Assembly: GCF_900129205.1 (NCBI RefSeq)
Contig: NZ_FQUK01000022.1
Span: 1 to 42,673 of the forward strand
DNA: 42,673 bases
Direction of reading: 5' to 3'
Source of the DNA: Thermomonas hydrothermalis
GTDB lineage: Bacteria > Pseudomonadota > Gammaproteobacteria > Xanthomonadales > Xanthomonadaceae
Below the pieces are notes generated by a model. It had not been told where the DNA came from, did no database searches, and worked only from the letters and a program-made list of their open reading frames with translations. Both the position numbers and the translations under genes were made by a program. Shown here piece by piece: positions 25,188 to 35,219 of this stretch. The stretch's first letter is position 1. Every line of letters starts with the position of its first letter.

Positions 25188-26375
25188 TCAGTCCAGGAAC
25201 AGGGCGATCACGTCGTTGGCGAAGCGCCGGCCGAGTTCGGTCGGGCGCAGGTGGTCGGGGGCTGCCTCCAGCCAGCCGCGCGCCTGCGCGACTGCCAGCT
25301 TTTCGGCAATGACAGCCCGTGGCAGGCCGGTGCGGGCTTCGAACATGGCCACCGGGACGCCTGCGTTCAGGCGCAGCGCGTTGAGCATGAAGTCGAACGG
25401 TAGTCGTTGTGCGGTCAAGGTTTCTTCGCCGCCGATCGCCTCTGGATGCCCGGCTTTGTCCAGATACAGCCCAGGATGGCGGATTTTCCAGCGGCGCAGG
25501 ATGCGGCCTTCGGCGGCCAGGGTCAGTTTGCCGTGCGCGCCGGCACCGATGCCCAGGTAATCCCCGAACTGCCAGTAGTTGAGGTTGTGCACGCATTGCC
25601 GCCCCGGTCGGGCGTAGGCGCTGATTTCGTACTGGGCAAATCCTGCGGTGGCCAGGTGTGCCTGGCAGGCCTCCTGCATGTCCCAGGCGGTATCAGGATC
25701 GGGCAGGTCGTCCGGCGGTCGGGCGGCAAAGCGCGTGCCCGGCTCGAGCGTGAGCTGGTAATGGCTGATGTGGGCAGGTGTCAGCGCGATCGCCCGTGCG
25801 ATGTCGTCCAGCGCCTGTGGCAGGGACTGGCCCGGCAGCGCATACATCAGGTCCAGATTGAGGTTGTCCAGGCCGGCGTCCTGCGCCGCTTTGACCGCAC
25901 GCTCGGCGTCGCCGGCGGTGTGGATGCGGCCCAGCCGCTTGAGGCAGCCGTCATCGAAGCTCTGCACGCCGATGCTGAGCCGGTTGATGCCCGCAGCTCT
26001 AAACCCCTGAAACGGCCCGTGCTCCACCGTGCCAGGGTTGGCCTCCAAGGTGATTTCGACATCCGGGGCGAAACGCAGCCGGGCACTGGCCTGCTGCAGA
26101 AAGCGGTCGATCACCTGCGGCGGAAACAGCGAGGGCGTGCCGCCGCCGAAGAACACGCTGTGCACCACCCGTCCCCAGACCAGTGGCAGCTCGGCATCGA
26201 GGTCGCGCAGCAGGGCGTCCACATAGGCGTCGAAAGGCAGGGGGCCTTTGCCCTCGTGTGAGTTGAAGTCGCAATACGGGCATTTGCGCACGCACCACGG
26301 CAGGTGCACGTACAGTGCCAGCGGCGGCGGTTGCAGCAGACCGCCCGGCAAGGCGGCATCGCCCGGCAGTGTCAT
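25188..26375 (-). CDS. hemW: Radical SAM family heme chaperone HemW
   Basis: HemW binds heme and delivers it to membrane respiratory proteins; it is related to the coproporphyrinogen oxidase HemN. The radical SAM cluster motif is WCVRKCPYCDFNSH (CxxxCxxC). It lacks the extra cysteine after the motif that HemN has, which favours HemW. Other family motifs are FFGGGTPSLF, VEITLEANPGTVE, RLSIGVQSFDD, LDLMYALPGQSL and the C-terminal HemN_C domain (LTAQRLPFDFMLNALRLNAG). Starts are ambiguous: ATG 26375 is listed; a GTG at 26387 would overlap the rdgB stop by four bases (GTGA). It is part of the rph-rdgB-hemW unit. Confidence 0.95.
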   Translation of the reverse strand: MTLPGDAALPGGLLQPPPLALYVHLPWCVRKCPYCDFNSHEGKGPLPFDAYVDALLRDLDAELPLVWGRVVHSVFFGGGTPSLFPPQVIDRFLQQASARLRFAPDVEITLEANPGTVEHGPFQGFRAAGINRLSIGVQSFDDGCLKRLGRIHTAGDAERAVKAAQDAGLDNLNLDLMYALPGQSLPQALDDIARAIALTPAHISHYQLTLEPGTRFAARPPDDLPDPDTAWDMQEACQAHLATAGFAQYEISAYARPGRQCVHNLNYWQFGDYLGIGAGAHGKLTLAAEGRILRRWKIRHPGLYLDKAGHPEAIGGEETLTAQRLPFDFMLNALRLNAGVPVAMFEARTGLPRAVIAEKLAVAQARGWLEAAPDHLRPTELGRRFANDVIALFLD

Positions 26376-26383
26376 GGTGGCTG

Positions 26384-26986
26384 TCACGTGTCGATGCCGG
26401 GTGTGTTGGCCAGCAGGGTGCGCAGGGCCTTGAGCGCACGGCCGCGGTGGCTGTCGCGGTTTTTGATGTCCGGCGGCAGTTCGGCGGCGCTGCAGCCGTG
26501 CGCGGGTGAGAAGAACACCGGGTCGTAGCCGAAGCCGTGCTGCCCGCGGCGCGCCTGCAGGATGCGGCCTTCCCAGCGGCCTTCGGCGATCAGCGGCAGC
26601 GGATCTTCGGGGTGTCGCACCAGCGCCAGCACGCAGACGAAGCGGGCGCTGCGGTCGGCATCCGGGATGCCTTCGAGTTCGCGCAGCAGGCGGTCGATAT
26701 TGGCGTCGCTGTCGCCATGGCGGCCGGCATAGCGCGCCGAGTACAGCCCGGGTGCGCCGCCGAGGGCATCCACGCACAGGCCGGAATCGTCCCCGAGTGC
26801 TGGCAAGCCGGTGGCGCGGGCGGCGTGGCGGGCCTTGAGGATGGCGTTTTCGATGAAGGACAGCCCGGTTTCCTCGGCGTCCGTGACGCCAAACTCGGAC
26901 TGGGCGTGCAGGGTGATGCCTTCGCCCAACAGGTCGCGTAGTTCGGCAAGCTTGCCGGCATTGCTACTGGCCAGCACCAGGCGCAT
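26384..26986 (-). CDS. rdgB: XTP/dITP diphosphatase (non-canonical purine NTP pyrophosphatase) RdgB
   Basis: This enzyme clears dITP, XTP and dXTP by releasing pyrophosphate, keeping deaminated purines out of nucleic acids. The 200-residue protein starts [20 protein letters not shown], with the SSNAGK substrate loop. It continues with [39 protein letters not shown], and the C-terminal GFGYDPVFF and HRGRALKAL, all diagnostic of the family. I chose the ATG at 26986 rather than the in-frame ATG at 27010, which overlaps rph. It lies four bases after rph and adjoins hemW, a conserved gammaproteobacterial order. Confidence 0.97.
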   Translation of the reverse strand: MRLVLASSNAGKLAELRDLLGEGITLHAQSEFGVTDAEETGLSFIENAILKARHAARATGLPALGDDSGLCVDALGGAPGLYSARYAGRHGDSDANIDRLLRELEGIPDADRSARFVCVLALVRHPEDPLPLIAEGRWEGRILQARRGQHGFGYDPVFFSPAHGCSAAELPPDIKNRDSHRGRALKALRTLLANTPGIDT

Positions 26987-26990
26987 CACG

Positions 26991-27716
26991 TCACTCCGCC
27001 AGTGCTGCACGTTGCGCCGCGAACAGGGCGTGACAGCCCTGTTCCGCCAGGGTCAGCAGGGCATCGAGCTCGTTGCGGCGGAAGGCATGGCCTTCGGCTG
27101 TGCCCTGCAGTTCGATGAAGCCGCCGCCGTCGTTCATCACCACGTTCATGTCGGTATCGCAGTCGCTGTCCTCGGCATAGTCCAGATCGAGCACCGGTAC
27201 ACCGCGGTAGATGCCCACCGAGACGGCGGCCACCGCGCCCAGGATCGGGTCGCGCTTGAGTTCGCCTGCCTTGTGCAGGGCGGTCACGGCATCGACCAGG
27301 GCGACATAGGCGCCGGTGATGGCTGCGGTGCGGGTGCCGCCGTCGGCCTGCAGCACGTCGCAGTCGAGGGTGATGGTGCGTTCGCCCAGCGCTGCACGAT
27401 CGACACAGGCGCGCAGGCTGCGGCCGATCAGGCGCTGGATTTCAAGTGTCCGACCGCCCTGTTTGCCTCGCGCAGCCTCGCGTTCGCTGCGGGTATGGGT
27501 GGCGCGCGGCAGCATGCCGTACTCGGCGGTGACCCAGCCCTCCCCTTTGCCGCGCAAAAAGGCGGGCACCTTGGCCTCGACGGTAGCGGTGCACAGCACC
27601 CGCGTTTCGCCAAAGCTGACCAGCACCGAGCCTTCGGCGTGGCGGGTGTAACCGCGTTGCAGGGTGACGGCGCGCATCTGCTCGGGTGCGCGCCCGCTGG
27701 GGCGGAGTGAGGTCAT
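26991..27716 (-). CDS. rph: Ribonuclease PH
   Basis: RNase PH is a phosphate-dependent 3'-5' exoribonuclease that trims tRNA precursors. The 241 residues match family length. Motifs are [97 protein letters not shown] (active-site Asp region) and [20 protein letters not shown] with the phosphate- and metal-binding aspartates. The start at 27716 is the first family-like ATG. It is divergent from yicC with a 205-base gap in which I see no strong promoter. Confidence 0.97.
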   Translation of the reverse strand: MTSLRPSGRAPEQMRAVTLQRGYTRHAEGSVLVSFGETRVLCTATVEAKVPAFLRGKGEGWVTAEYGMLPRATHTRSEREAARGKQGGRTLEIQRLIGRSLRACVDRAALGERTITLDCDVLQADGGTRTAAITGAYVALVDAVTALHKAGELKRDPILGAVAAVSVGIYRGVPVLDLDYAEDSDCDTDMNVVMNDGGGFIELQGTAEGHAFRRNELDALLTLAEQGCHALFAAQRAALAE

Positions 27717-27921
27717 GCAGAAAATCCCGGAAAGCCAAACGGCGGGAGGCCGGCGCGCCCATCGGCGGGCTGCGGCCGGTGCGCAAGCATGGCCGAGCGC
27801 GACCTCGGCATGCAAGGGAACCGTTGAATATCGAGGGCTGCGCCAGCGCAGGGGGAGTGGGCCAGCGGCTATGGTGGCCCGTCCTGCATTACCATGCGCG
27901 CTTTGCAATACGGGGACAGTC

Positions 27922-28788
27922 ATGATCCGCAGCATGACCGCTTATGCCGCCGGTGAGCGCAGCACCCCCTGGGGCGTGCTGTCGGCCGAGCTGCGCGCGG
28001 TGAACCACCGGTTTCTGGAGCTGGGCCTGCGGCTGCCGGAGGAGCTGCGCGCGGCAGAACCGGTGCTGCGCGAACGTGTCGCCGCCCGGGTGGGGCGCGG
28101 CAAGCTGGAACTGGTGCTGCGTTTGCGGGCGGCCCAGACCGGCGAGTCGCTGCAGTTGGATACCGCCTTGGCCGCCCAGCTGGGGACGCTGGCGCGGCGG
28201 TTGCAGGCAGAGCAGTTTCCGCAGCTGCAGGTGTCTTTTGTCGAGCTGTTGCAGTTTCCGGGGCTTTTGCAGGCGGCGGCGGTGGATGGCGAGGCGTTGC
28301 AGCACGAGGCGCTGGCCTTGCTGGATGCCGTGCTCGATGAGTTCACCGCTGCGCGCGAGCGGGAAGGCGGCAAGCTGGCGGCGGTGATCGGTGAACGGGC
28401 CGAGGCGATTGCCCGGATCGTCGTCGAGCTGCGCACCCTGTTGCCGCAGATCCGCGCGGGTCAGCGGCAGAAACTGCAGGCGCGCCTGGCCGAGCTGGCC
28501 CAGCCAGCCGATCCAGGGCGGCTGGAGCAAGAGCTGGTGCTGTGGCTGCAAAAGCTGGACGTGGACGAGGAGCTGGATCGCCTCGACAGCCATCTGGCCG
28601 AGTTGCGCCGGATCCTGCGTGGCGGCCGGGAGCCGGTGGGCCGGCGGCTGGATTTTCTCCTGCAGGAGTTCAACCGAGAGGCCAATACCCTGGGCAGCAA
28701 GTCGGTGGACGTGCGGACCAGCAATGCCGCGGTCGAACTGAAGGTGCTGATCGACCAGATCCGCGAGCAGATCCAGAATATCGAATGA
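27922..28788 (+). CDS. YicC family endoribonuclease
   Basis: YicC-type proteins form a ring-shaped endoribonuclease; in E. coli the protein has been linked to degradation of the small RNA RyhB. The 288-residue protein has the characteristic N-terminus [40 protein letters not shown], and the DUF1732 C-terminus [20 protein letters not shown], with [20 protein letters not shown] at the end. A GGGGA sequence precedes the ATG. It sits between rph (divergent) and gmk, as in many proteobacteria. Confidence 0.95.
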   Translation: MIRSMTAYAAGERSTPWGVLSAELRAVNHRFLELGLRLPEELRAAEPVLRERVAARVGRGKLELVLRLRAAQTGESLQLDTALAAQLGTLARRLQAEQFPQLQVSFVELLQFPGLLQAAAVDGEALQHEALALLDAVLDEFTAAREREGGKLAAVIGERAEAIARIVVELRTLLPQIRAGQRQKLQARLAELAQPADPGRLEQELVLWLQKLDVDEELDRLDSHLAELRRILRGGREPVGRRLDFLLQEFNREANTLGSKSVDVRTSNAAVELKVLIDQIREQIQNIE

Positions 28789-28801
28789 ACCAGGACCTCC
28801 C

Positions 28802-29437
28802 ATGACCGGGCCAGTTGCCATGCGCGGAACGTTGTTCATCGTCGCCGCTCCCTCGGGAGCCGGGAAATCCAGCATCGTCAATGCGGTGCTGGCCCGTGAC
28901 CCGGACATCCGGCTGTCGATTTCGTTCACCTCACGGCCGCCGCGCCCGGGCGAGCGCCAGGGCGAGCATTACCACTTCGTCAGCCGCGAAGAGTTCGAGG
29001 CGATGGTGGCGGCCGGGGAGTTTTTCGAATACGCGATGGTGCACGGCGACTGGAAAGGTACCGCCCGGCAGTCGGTGGAACCGCTGCTGGCCGAGGGGAA
29101 GGACGTGCTGCTGGAAATCGACTGGCAGGGCGCGCGCCAGGTGCGGGCCAAGGTGCCGGATGCGGTGAGCGTGTTCATCCTGCCGCCCTCGCGTGCGGCG
29201 CTGGAGGAGCGCATGCGCAAACGCGGCCAGGACAGCGAAGAGGTGATCCAGCGCCGGCTGGCCGCTGCCCGCGAAGAGATGAGTCACTACCACGAGTTCG
29301 ACTACCTGATCGTCAACGAGGTGTTCGAAACCGCGGTGGAGCAGATGCACAGCATCTTCACGGCCAGCCGCCTGCGCCGCCAGGTGCAGCAGGTTCGGCA
29401 CGCCGAGTTGTTGCAGACCCTGCTGGGCCAGCCGTGA
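28802..29437 (+). CDS. gmk: Guanylate kinase
   Basis: Gmk phosphorylates GMP to GDP, feeding both nucleic-acid synthesis and (p)ppGpp formation. The 211 residues carry the P-loop APSGAGKSS, the GMP-binding SFTSRPPRPGERQGEHYHFV and EFFEYAMVHGDWKGT, the LLEIDWQGARQVR segment, and the lid region RKRGQDSEEVIQRRL. The ATG at 28802 has AGGA seven bases upstream; an internal ATG at 28820 would remove six residues before the conserved sequence. It lies 13 bases after yicC and upstream of rpoZ and spoT. Confidence 0.97.
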   Translation: MTGPVAMRGTLFIVAAPSGAGKSSIVNAVLARDPDIRLSISFTSRPPRPGERQGEHYHFVSREEFEAMVAAGEFFEYAMVHGDWKGTARQSVEPLLAEGKDVLLEIDWQGARQVRAKVPDAVSVFILPPSRAALEERMRKRGQDSEEVIQRRLAAAREEMSHYHEFDYLIVNEVFETAVEQMHSIFTASRLRRQVQQVRHAELLQTLLGQP

Positions 29438-29475
29438 GGCTTGCGGCATAAGTCCATGATTTGAAAGGGTTGGCC

Positions 29476-29504
29476 TTGCGCAGACGGACGCAAGCCGGTA
29501 TTCT
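29476..29504 (+). promoter_or_regulatory. Promoter of rpoZ
   Basis: TTGCGC (29476-29481) and TATTCT (29499-29504) are separated by 17 bases and lie about 47 bases before the rpoZ start. The -35 overlaps a small inverted repeat, TTGCG/CGCAA (29476-29480 and 29489-29493). Confidence 0.6.
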
Positions 29505-29550
29505 TGCGCCCCTTTCGATGATGTGGCGGCCGGATGGCCGCAGGACAGAC

Positions 29551-29850
29551 ATGGCCCGGATTACCGTCGAAGACTGCCTGCAGGTGGTCGATAACCGCTT
29601 CGAACTCGTGATGATGGCAGCCCGCCGCGCCCGTCAGCTGGCGGAAGGCGTGGAGCCGAAGATCGACAACAGCGAGGCCAACGACAAGCCGACCGTGCTG
29701 GCGTTGCGCGAGATTGCCGCACGTGCCATCGACGCCGATTTCATCGACGCGGTGGAGAAGGCCGAGCGTGAGCGCAAGGAGCGCGAGGCGCTGGAGTGGG
29801 CGGCTGCCGAAGTGGTCGCCGGCGACGACGACCTCAAGGGCGACGACTGA
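29551..29850 (+). CDS. rpoZ: DNA-directed RNA polymerase omega subunit
   Basis: Omega clamps the beta' subunit and helps polymerase assembly; it also contributes to one ppGpp binding site. The 99-residue protein begins [20 protein letters not shown], followed by [23 protein letters not shown] and a highly charged C-terminal tail ([23 protein letters not shown]), as in gammaproteobacteria. I chose ATG 29551, preceded by AGGA; an upstream in-frame ATG gives unrelated sequence. It is followed by a hairpin terminator and spoT, the usual rpoZ-spoT pairing. Confidence 0.97.
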   Translation: MARITVEDCLQVVDNRFELVMMAARRARQLAEGVEPKIDNSEANDKPTVLALREIAARAIDADFIDAVEKAERERKEREALEWAAAEVVAGDDDLKGDD

Positions 29851-29886
29851 CCCACCCTGCGGTCTGCAAATTTCGACGCATCACCC

Positions 29887-29914
29887 GACGGCCCGCATGG
29901 GCCGTCTTGCGTTT
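29887..29914 (+). terminator. Hairpin terminator after rpoZ
   Basis: GACGGCCC (29887-29894) pairs with GGGCCGTC (29899-29906) around a GCAT loop, followed by TTGCGTTT. It lies 37 bases after the rpoZ stop and before the spoT start. The tail is only partly T-rich, so read-through into spoT is likely. Confidence 0.65.
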
Positions 29915-29964
29915 GGGGGCAGGGGTTTCTTTACCACTGGCTGCGGCGCGGGTAGTCTCGGGGT

Positions 29965-32145
29965 ATGCCGACGACCGATCCCGCCCTGCCTGTCTATCCC
30001 GCCGCGTGCGATGACGACGTGGTGCCGGACTATGTGCAGGCCCTGGAGCAGGCGGCGCATTACCTGAACGACACCCAGAAAGCCATGCTGCGCCGAGCCT
30101 GGGCGGTGGGTGCGGCGGCGCACGCCGGGCAGAACCGCAAGTCAGGCGAGCCTTACATCACCCATCCGGTGGCGGTGGCGCAGGTGTTGGCCGAGCAGGG
30201 GCTGGACGTGGAGACGCTGGTCGCGGCGATCCTGCACGATACCCTCGAAGACACGCCGCTCACCCGTGCCGATATCGCAGCACAGTTCGGGGAGACCGTG
30301 GCCGAGCTGGTCGATGGTGTCACCAAGCTGGACAAGGTGCAGTTTGCCAACCGGCAGGAGGCGCAGGCGGAAAGTTTCCGCAAGATGCTGCTGGCGATGG
30401 CGCGTGATCTGCGGGTGATCCTGATCAAGCTGGCCGACCGGCTGCACAACATGCGCACTCTGGGGGCGCAGTTGCCGGAAGCGCGTCGGCGGATCGCCAT
30501 TGAAACCCTGGAAATCTACGCCCCAATCGCGCAGCGGCTGGGCATGAACCTGGTCAAGTCGGAGTTGCAGGATCTGGGTTTCAGGGCCCTGCATCCGTGG
30601 CGGCATGCGGTGATCGAAAAGCGCATCCGCAGCCAGCCGTTGGCGCGACGTGAGGCGCTGGCGCAGATCGAGGCGCGATTGGCCCAGCGGCTGGCCATGG
30701 AAAAGCTGGAACACCGTCTGGTCGGGCGGGTCAAGACGCCCTGGAGCGTGTATTCGAAGATGCGGGCGGAGGGCCGCAGCTTCGATCAGGTGATGGATGT
30801 GTTCGGGTTCCGCATCGTGGTCGATACGGTGGCCGACTGCTACCACGCACTGGGCGTGGTGCATGCGGCGTACAAGCCGGTCGATGGCCGCTTCCGCGAC
30901 TTCATCGCCATTCCCAAGGCCAATGGCTACCAGTCGCTGCACACGGTTCTGTTCGGGCCGTATGGCGCGCCGATCGAGGTGCAGATTCGTACCCGCGAAA
31001 TGGATCTGATCGCCGAGCGCGGGGTGGCGGCGCACTGGGCCTATAAAGCCGGCGAAGGCAGCAGCGGCAATAGCGCCCAGGCCCGGGCGGCGGCCTGGAT
31101 CGCAAGCCTGGTGGAAAGCCAGCGCGGCACCGGCTCGTCGCTGGAGTTTCTGGAAAACGTCAAGGTCGATCTGTTCCCCGACGAGGTGTACCTGTTCACA
31201 CCCAAGGGCGACATCCTGGCGCTGCCACGCAATGCCACGGCGCTGGATTTTGCCTATGCGGTGCATACCGATGTCGGCAATCATGCCGTCACCGCGCGGA
31301 TCGACAAACGGCTGGCGCCGCTGCGTACCCGGCTGGTCAGCGGCCAGACCGTGGAGATCATCACCGCCAAATCAGCAGCGCCGAGCGCGCAATGGCTGGA
31401 ATTTGTGGTGACCAGCAAGGCGCGTACCGCCATCCGCCAGCATCTCAAGCAGCTGGAGCATGAGGATGCGGTGCAGCTTGGGCATTACATGCTGGATCGT
31501 GCGCTGGGTGTGCTCGGTACTGCACTTGACCGCATCCCGATGGATCGGCTGGAGGCGTATCTGGCAGAGAATCGCTACTCCCGGCTGGAGGCGCTGCTGG
31601 CCGACATCGCGCTCGGCAATCGGATGCCGGTCCAGGTGGCACAGGCGCTGGCGCAGCCGGCGGAAGGCGCGCCAGCCGATGTCGCCATTGCGCAGCAGCG
31701 GCCGGAAGAGCGCATCTTCATCACCGGCGGCGAGCGCGGCGTGATCAGCTTTGCCCAATGCTGCCAGCCGATTCCGCGCGATCCGATCATGGGCTACCAC
31801 ACCGCCGGCAAGGGCATCGTGGTGCACCGGCTGGACTGTCCCCACGTCAGCGAATACCGCAAATCGCCGGAACGCTGGGTGGCAGTGGACTGGGCGCGTG
31901 AAGTCACCGGCAGTTTCAGTGCATCGATCCGCATCGACGTCGAAAACCGGCCCGGCGTGTTGGCGCAGGTCGCCGCGGCGGTGGCGCGAGCCGAGTCCAA
32001 CATCGACCGGGTGGAGTATCTGGAGCGCGACCGCAGTATCGCGGTGCTGCGCTTTGGCATCGAAGTGCGCGATGACCGGCATCTGGCCGAGGTGCTGCGT
32101 GGCGTGCGCCGGTTGCAGGTGGTGCAGGACGTGCAGCGGGGATGA
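29965..32145 (+). CDS. spoT: Bifunctional (p)ppGpp synthetase/hydrolase SpoT
   Basis: SpoT sets the alarmone level, mainly by hydrolysis. The 726 residues have the order HD hydrolase, synthetase, TGS, helical, ACT. The hydrolase site is complete: YITHPVAVA, HDTLEDT (H91, D92 and the ED pair) and KLADRLHNMRTL. The synthetase has YSKMRAEGRSFDQVMDVFGF, then RFRDFIAIPKANGYQSLHT (R309 to D312) in place of the usual SpoT RFKD, and EVQIRTREMDLIAERGVAAH. TGS follows with DEVYLFTPKGDILALPRNAT, and a C-terminal ACT domain. A weak TTTACC/TAGTCT promoter with 17-base spacing would start transcription at or next to the ATG, and no ribosome binding site is seen, so the mRNA may be leaderless. Confidence 0.97.
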   Translation: MPTTDPALPVYPAACDDDVVPDYVQALEQAAHYLNDTQKAMLRRAWAVGAAAHAGQNRKSGEPYITHPVAVAQVLAEQGLDVETLVAAILHDTLEDTPLTRADIAAQFGETVAELVDGVTKLDKVQFANRQEAQAESFRKMLLAMARDLRVILIKLADRLHNMRTLGAQLPEARRRIAIETLEIYAPIAQRLGMNLVKSELQDLGFRALHPWRHAVIEKRIRSQPLARREALAQIEARLAQRLAMEKLEHRLVGRVKTPWSVYSKMRAEGRSFDQVMDVFGFRIVVDTVADCYHALGVVHAAYKPVDGRFRDFIAIPKANGYQSLHTVLFGPYGAPIEVQIRTREMDLIAERGVAAHWAYKAGEGSSGNSAQARAAAWIASLVESQRGTGSSLEFLENVKVDLFPDEVYLFTPKGDILALPRNATALDFAYAVHTDVGNHAVTARIDKRLAPLRTRLVSGQTVEIITAKSAAPSAQWLEFVVTSKARTAIRQHLKQLEHEDAVQLGHYMLDRALGVLGTALDRIPMDRLEAYLAENRYSRLEALLADIALGNRMPVQVAQALAQPAEGAPADVAIAQQRPEERIFITGGERGVISFAQCCQPIPRDPIMGYHTAGKGIVVHRLDCPHVSEYRKSPERWVAVDWAREVTGSFSASIRIDVENRPGVLAQVAAAVARAESNIDRVEYLERDRSIAVLRFGIEVRDDRHLAEVLRGVRRLQVVQDVQRG

Positions 32146-32193
32146 GCGCCGGCGCGGCTACAATCCGGGGCGTGTGTCCTGTTTGGAGCCCTC

Positions 32194-32583
32194 ATGTCCC
32201 GCACCCCGATCCAGACCGATGCTGCCCCAGCCGCCATTGGCCCCTATTCGCAGGCGGTTCGCGCCGGCGAGCTGGTGTTTCTGAGTGGCCAGATCCCGCT
32301 TGACCCTGCCACCGGCGAGCTGGTGGCCGGCGATATCCGCGCCCAGGCGATGCAGGCCTTTGCCAACCTCAAGGCGGTCTGCGCAGCCGCTGGCGGGAGT
32401 CTCGACGATGTGGTGCGGGTCGGGCTGTACCTGACCGACCTGACCCAGTTTGCCACTGTCAATGCGGTCATGAGCGAGGTCTTTACGCCGCCGTATCCGG
32501 CGCGCTCCACCATCGAAGTATCGGCACTGCCCAAAGGGGCCGGGTTCGAGGTCGATGCGGTGATGGTGCTGAAGTCCCGCTGA
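32194..32583 (+). CDS. ridA: RidA family reactive enamine/imine deaminase
   Basis: RidA hydrolyses 2-aminoacrylate and related enamines formed by PLP enzymes. The 129-residue protein has the standard outline: QTDAAPAAIGPYSQAVRAGE, VFLSGQIPLDPATGELV, LKAVCAAAGGSLDDVVRVGL, the active-site arginine in PARSTIEVSALPKGAGFEVD, and the C-terminal acidic region. A TACAAT -10 candidate at 32159-32164 gives it a possible promoter of its own; the -35 is not clear. The spoT-ridA-recG order is common in this bacterial group. Confidence 0.96.
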   Translation: MSRTPIQTDAAPAAIGPYSQAVRAGELVFLSGQIPLDPATGELVAGDIRAQAMQAFANLKAVCAAAGGSLDDVVRVGLYLTDLTQFATVNAVMSEVFTPPYPARSTIEVSALPKGAGFEVDAVMVLKSR

Positions 32584-32617
32584 CGCCGCGTCCCGCTGTT
32601 GCCAGAGGCGCCCCGTC

Positions 32618-34708
<2,091 letters not shown>

Positions 34709-34713
34709 TCGGC

Positions 34714-35088
34714 TCAGGCGGCCGCGCAGGTGCGGGCGTCGTCGCAGTAGAGCTCGTGCAGCAGTTGGATGATCCGCCCGGCCGGCCCGTCTGCCAGCGA
34801 GTAGTAGATCGTTTGTGCCTCGCGGCGGGTGTTGACCAGTCCGCTTTCACGCAGCAGCGCCAGATGCTGTGACAGCGCTGACTGGCTGAGCGGCACACGG
34901 GCATTGAGTTCGCTGACCGAATGTTCGCCGCCGGCCAGTAGGCACAGCAGCAGCAGCCGGTTCTCGTTGGCCAGTGACCGCAGGATGCGTGCGGCATCAC
35001 CGGCGTGCGTGCGCATGGCCTCGGCGTCGATGCCGGATAGCGTGGTGCCTGTGGTTGGCGTTCGGGGGCGGCGGGGGGTGGCGTTCAT
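34714..35088 (-). CDS. ArsR/SmtB family repressor, BigR/SqrR-type persulfide sensor
   Basis: A 124-residue winged-helix repressor: ILRSLANENRLLLLCLLAGG, helix-turn-helix ELNARVPLSQSALSQHLALL, wing RESGLVNTRREAQTIYYSLA. It lacks the metal-binding motifs of ArsR and SmtB. Instead it has cysteines C49 (in LLCLL) and C115 (in HELYCDD), 66 residues apart, exactly the spacing of the two cysteines that form a tetrasulfide bridge in the known sensors SqrR (C41/C107) and BigR. A third cysteine, C121, is near the end. The divergent gene is a sulfide:quinone oxidoreductase, the typical target of such repressors. I chose the ATG at 35088; an upstream ATG at 35118 is possible. Confidence 0.9.
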   Translation of the reverse strand: MNATPRRPRTPTTGTTLSGIDAEAMRTHAGDAARILRSLANENRLLLLCLLAGGEHSVSELNARVPLSQSALSQHLALLRESGLVNTRREAQTIYYSLADGPAGRIIQLLHELYCDDARTCAAA

Positions 35089-35141
35089 GGGTCGGGGATT
35101 ATCGGCAGCTGTAGGCAACCTGGCCTGAGCGATGGCTTGAT

Positions 35142-35180
35142 TTTATATCAGTTGACACTAATATTAGCAACAGTTAAAGT
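35142..35180. promoter_or_regulatory. Overlapping divergent promoters with a shared palindromic operator
   Basis: Rightward: TTGACA (35152-35157), 17 bases, TAAAGT (35175-35180), serving the sqr gene. Leftward: TTGCTA (35170-35165), 17 bases, TATAAA (35147-35142), serving the repressor gene. The perfect 10-base palindrome CTAATATTAG (35158-35167) starts directly after the rightward -35 and overlaps the leftward -35. A dimeric repressor bound there would block both promoters, as expected for an autoregulated BigR/SqrR-type switch. The operator assignment is inference from position and symmetry. Confidence 0.75.
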
Positions 35181-35219
35181 TGCGGCACTTCCGGAGACCA
35201 CCTTGAGAGGGGATTTGAC

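Noticed and set aside
34714-35088. Metal-sensing ArsR/SmtB repressor
   Set aside because: The usual ELCVCDL-type or C-terminal His/Asp metal sites are absent, while the two cysteines match persulfide sensors.
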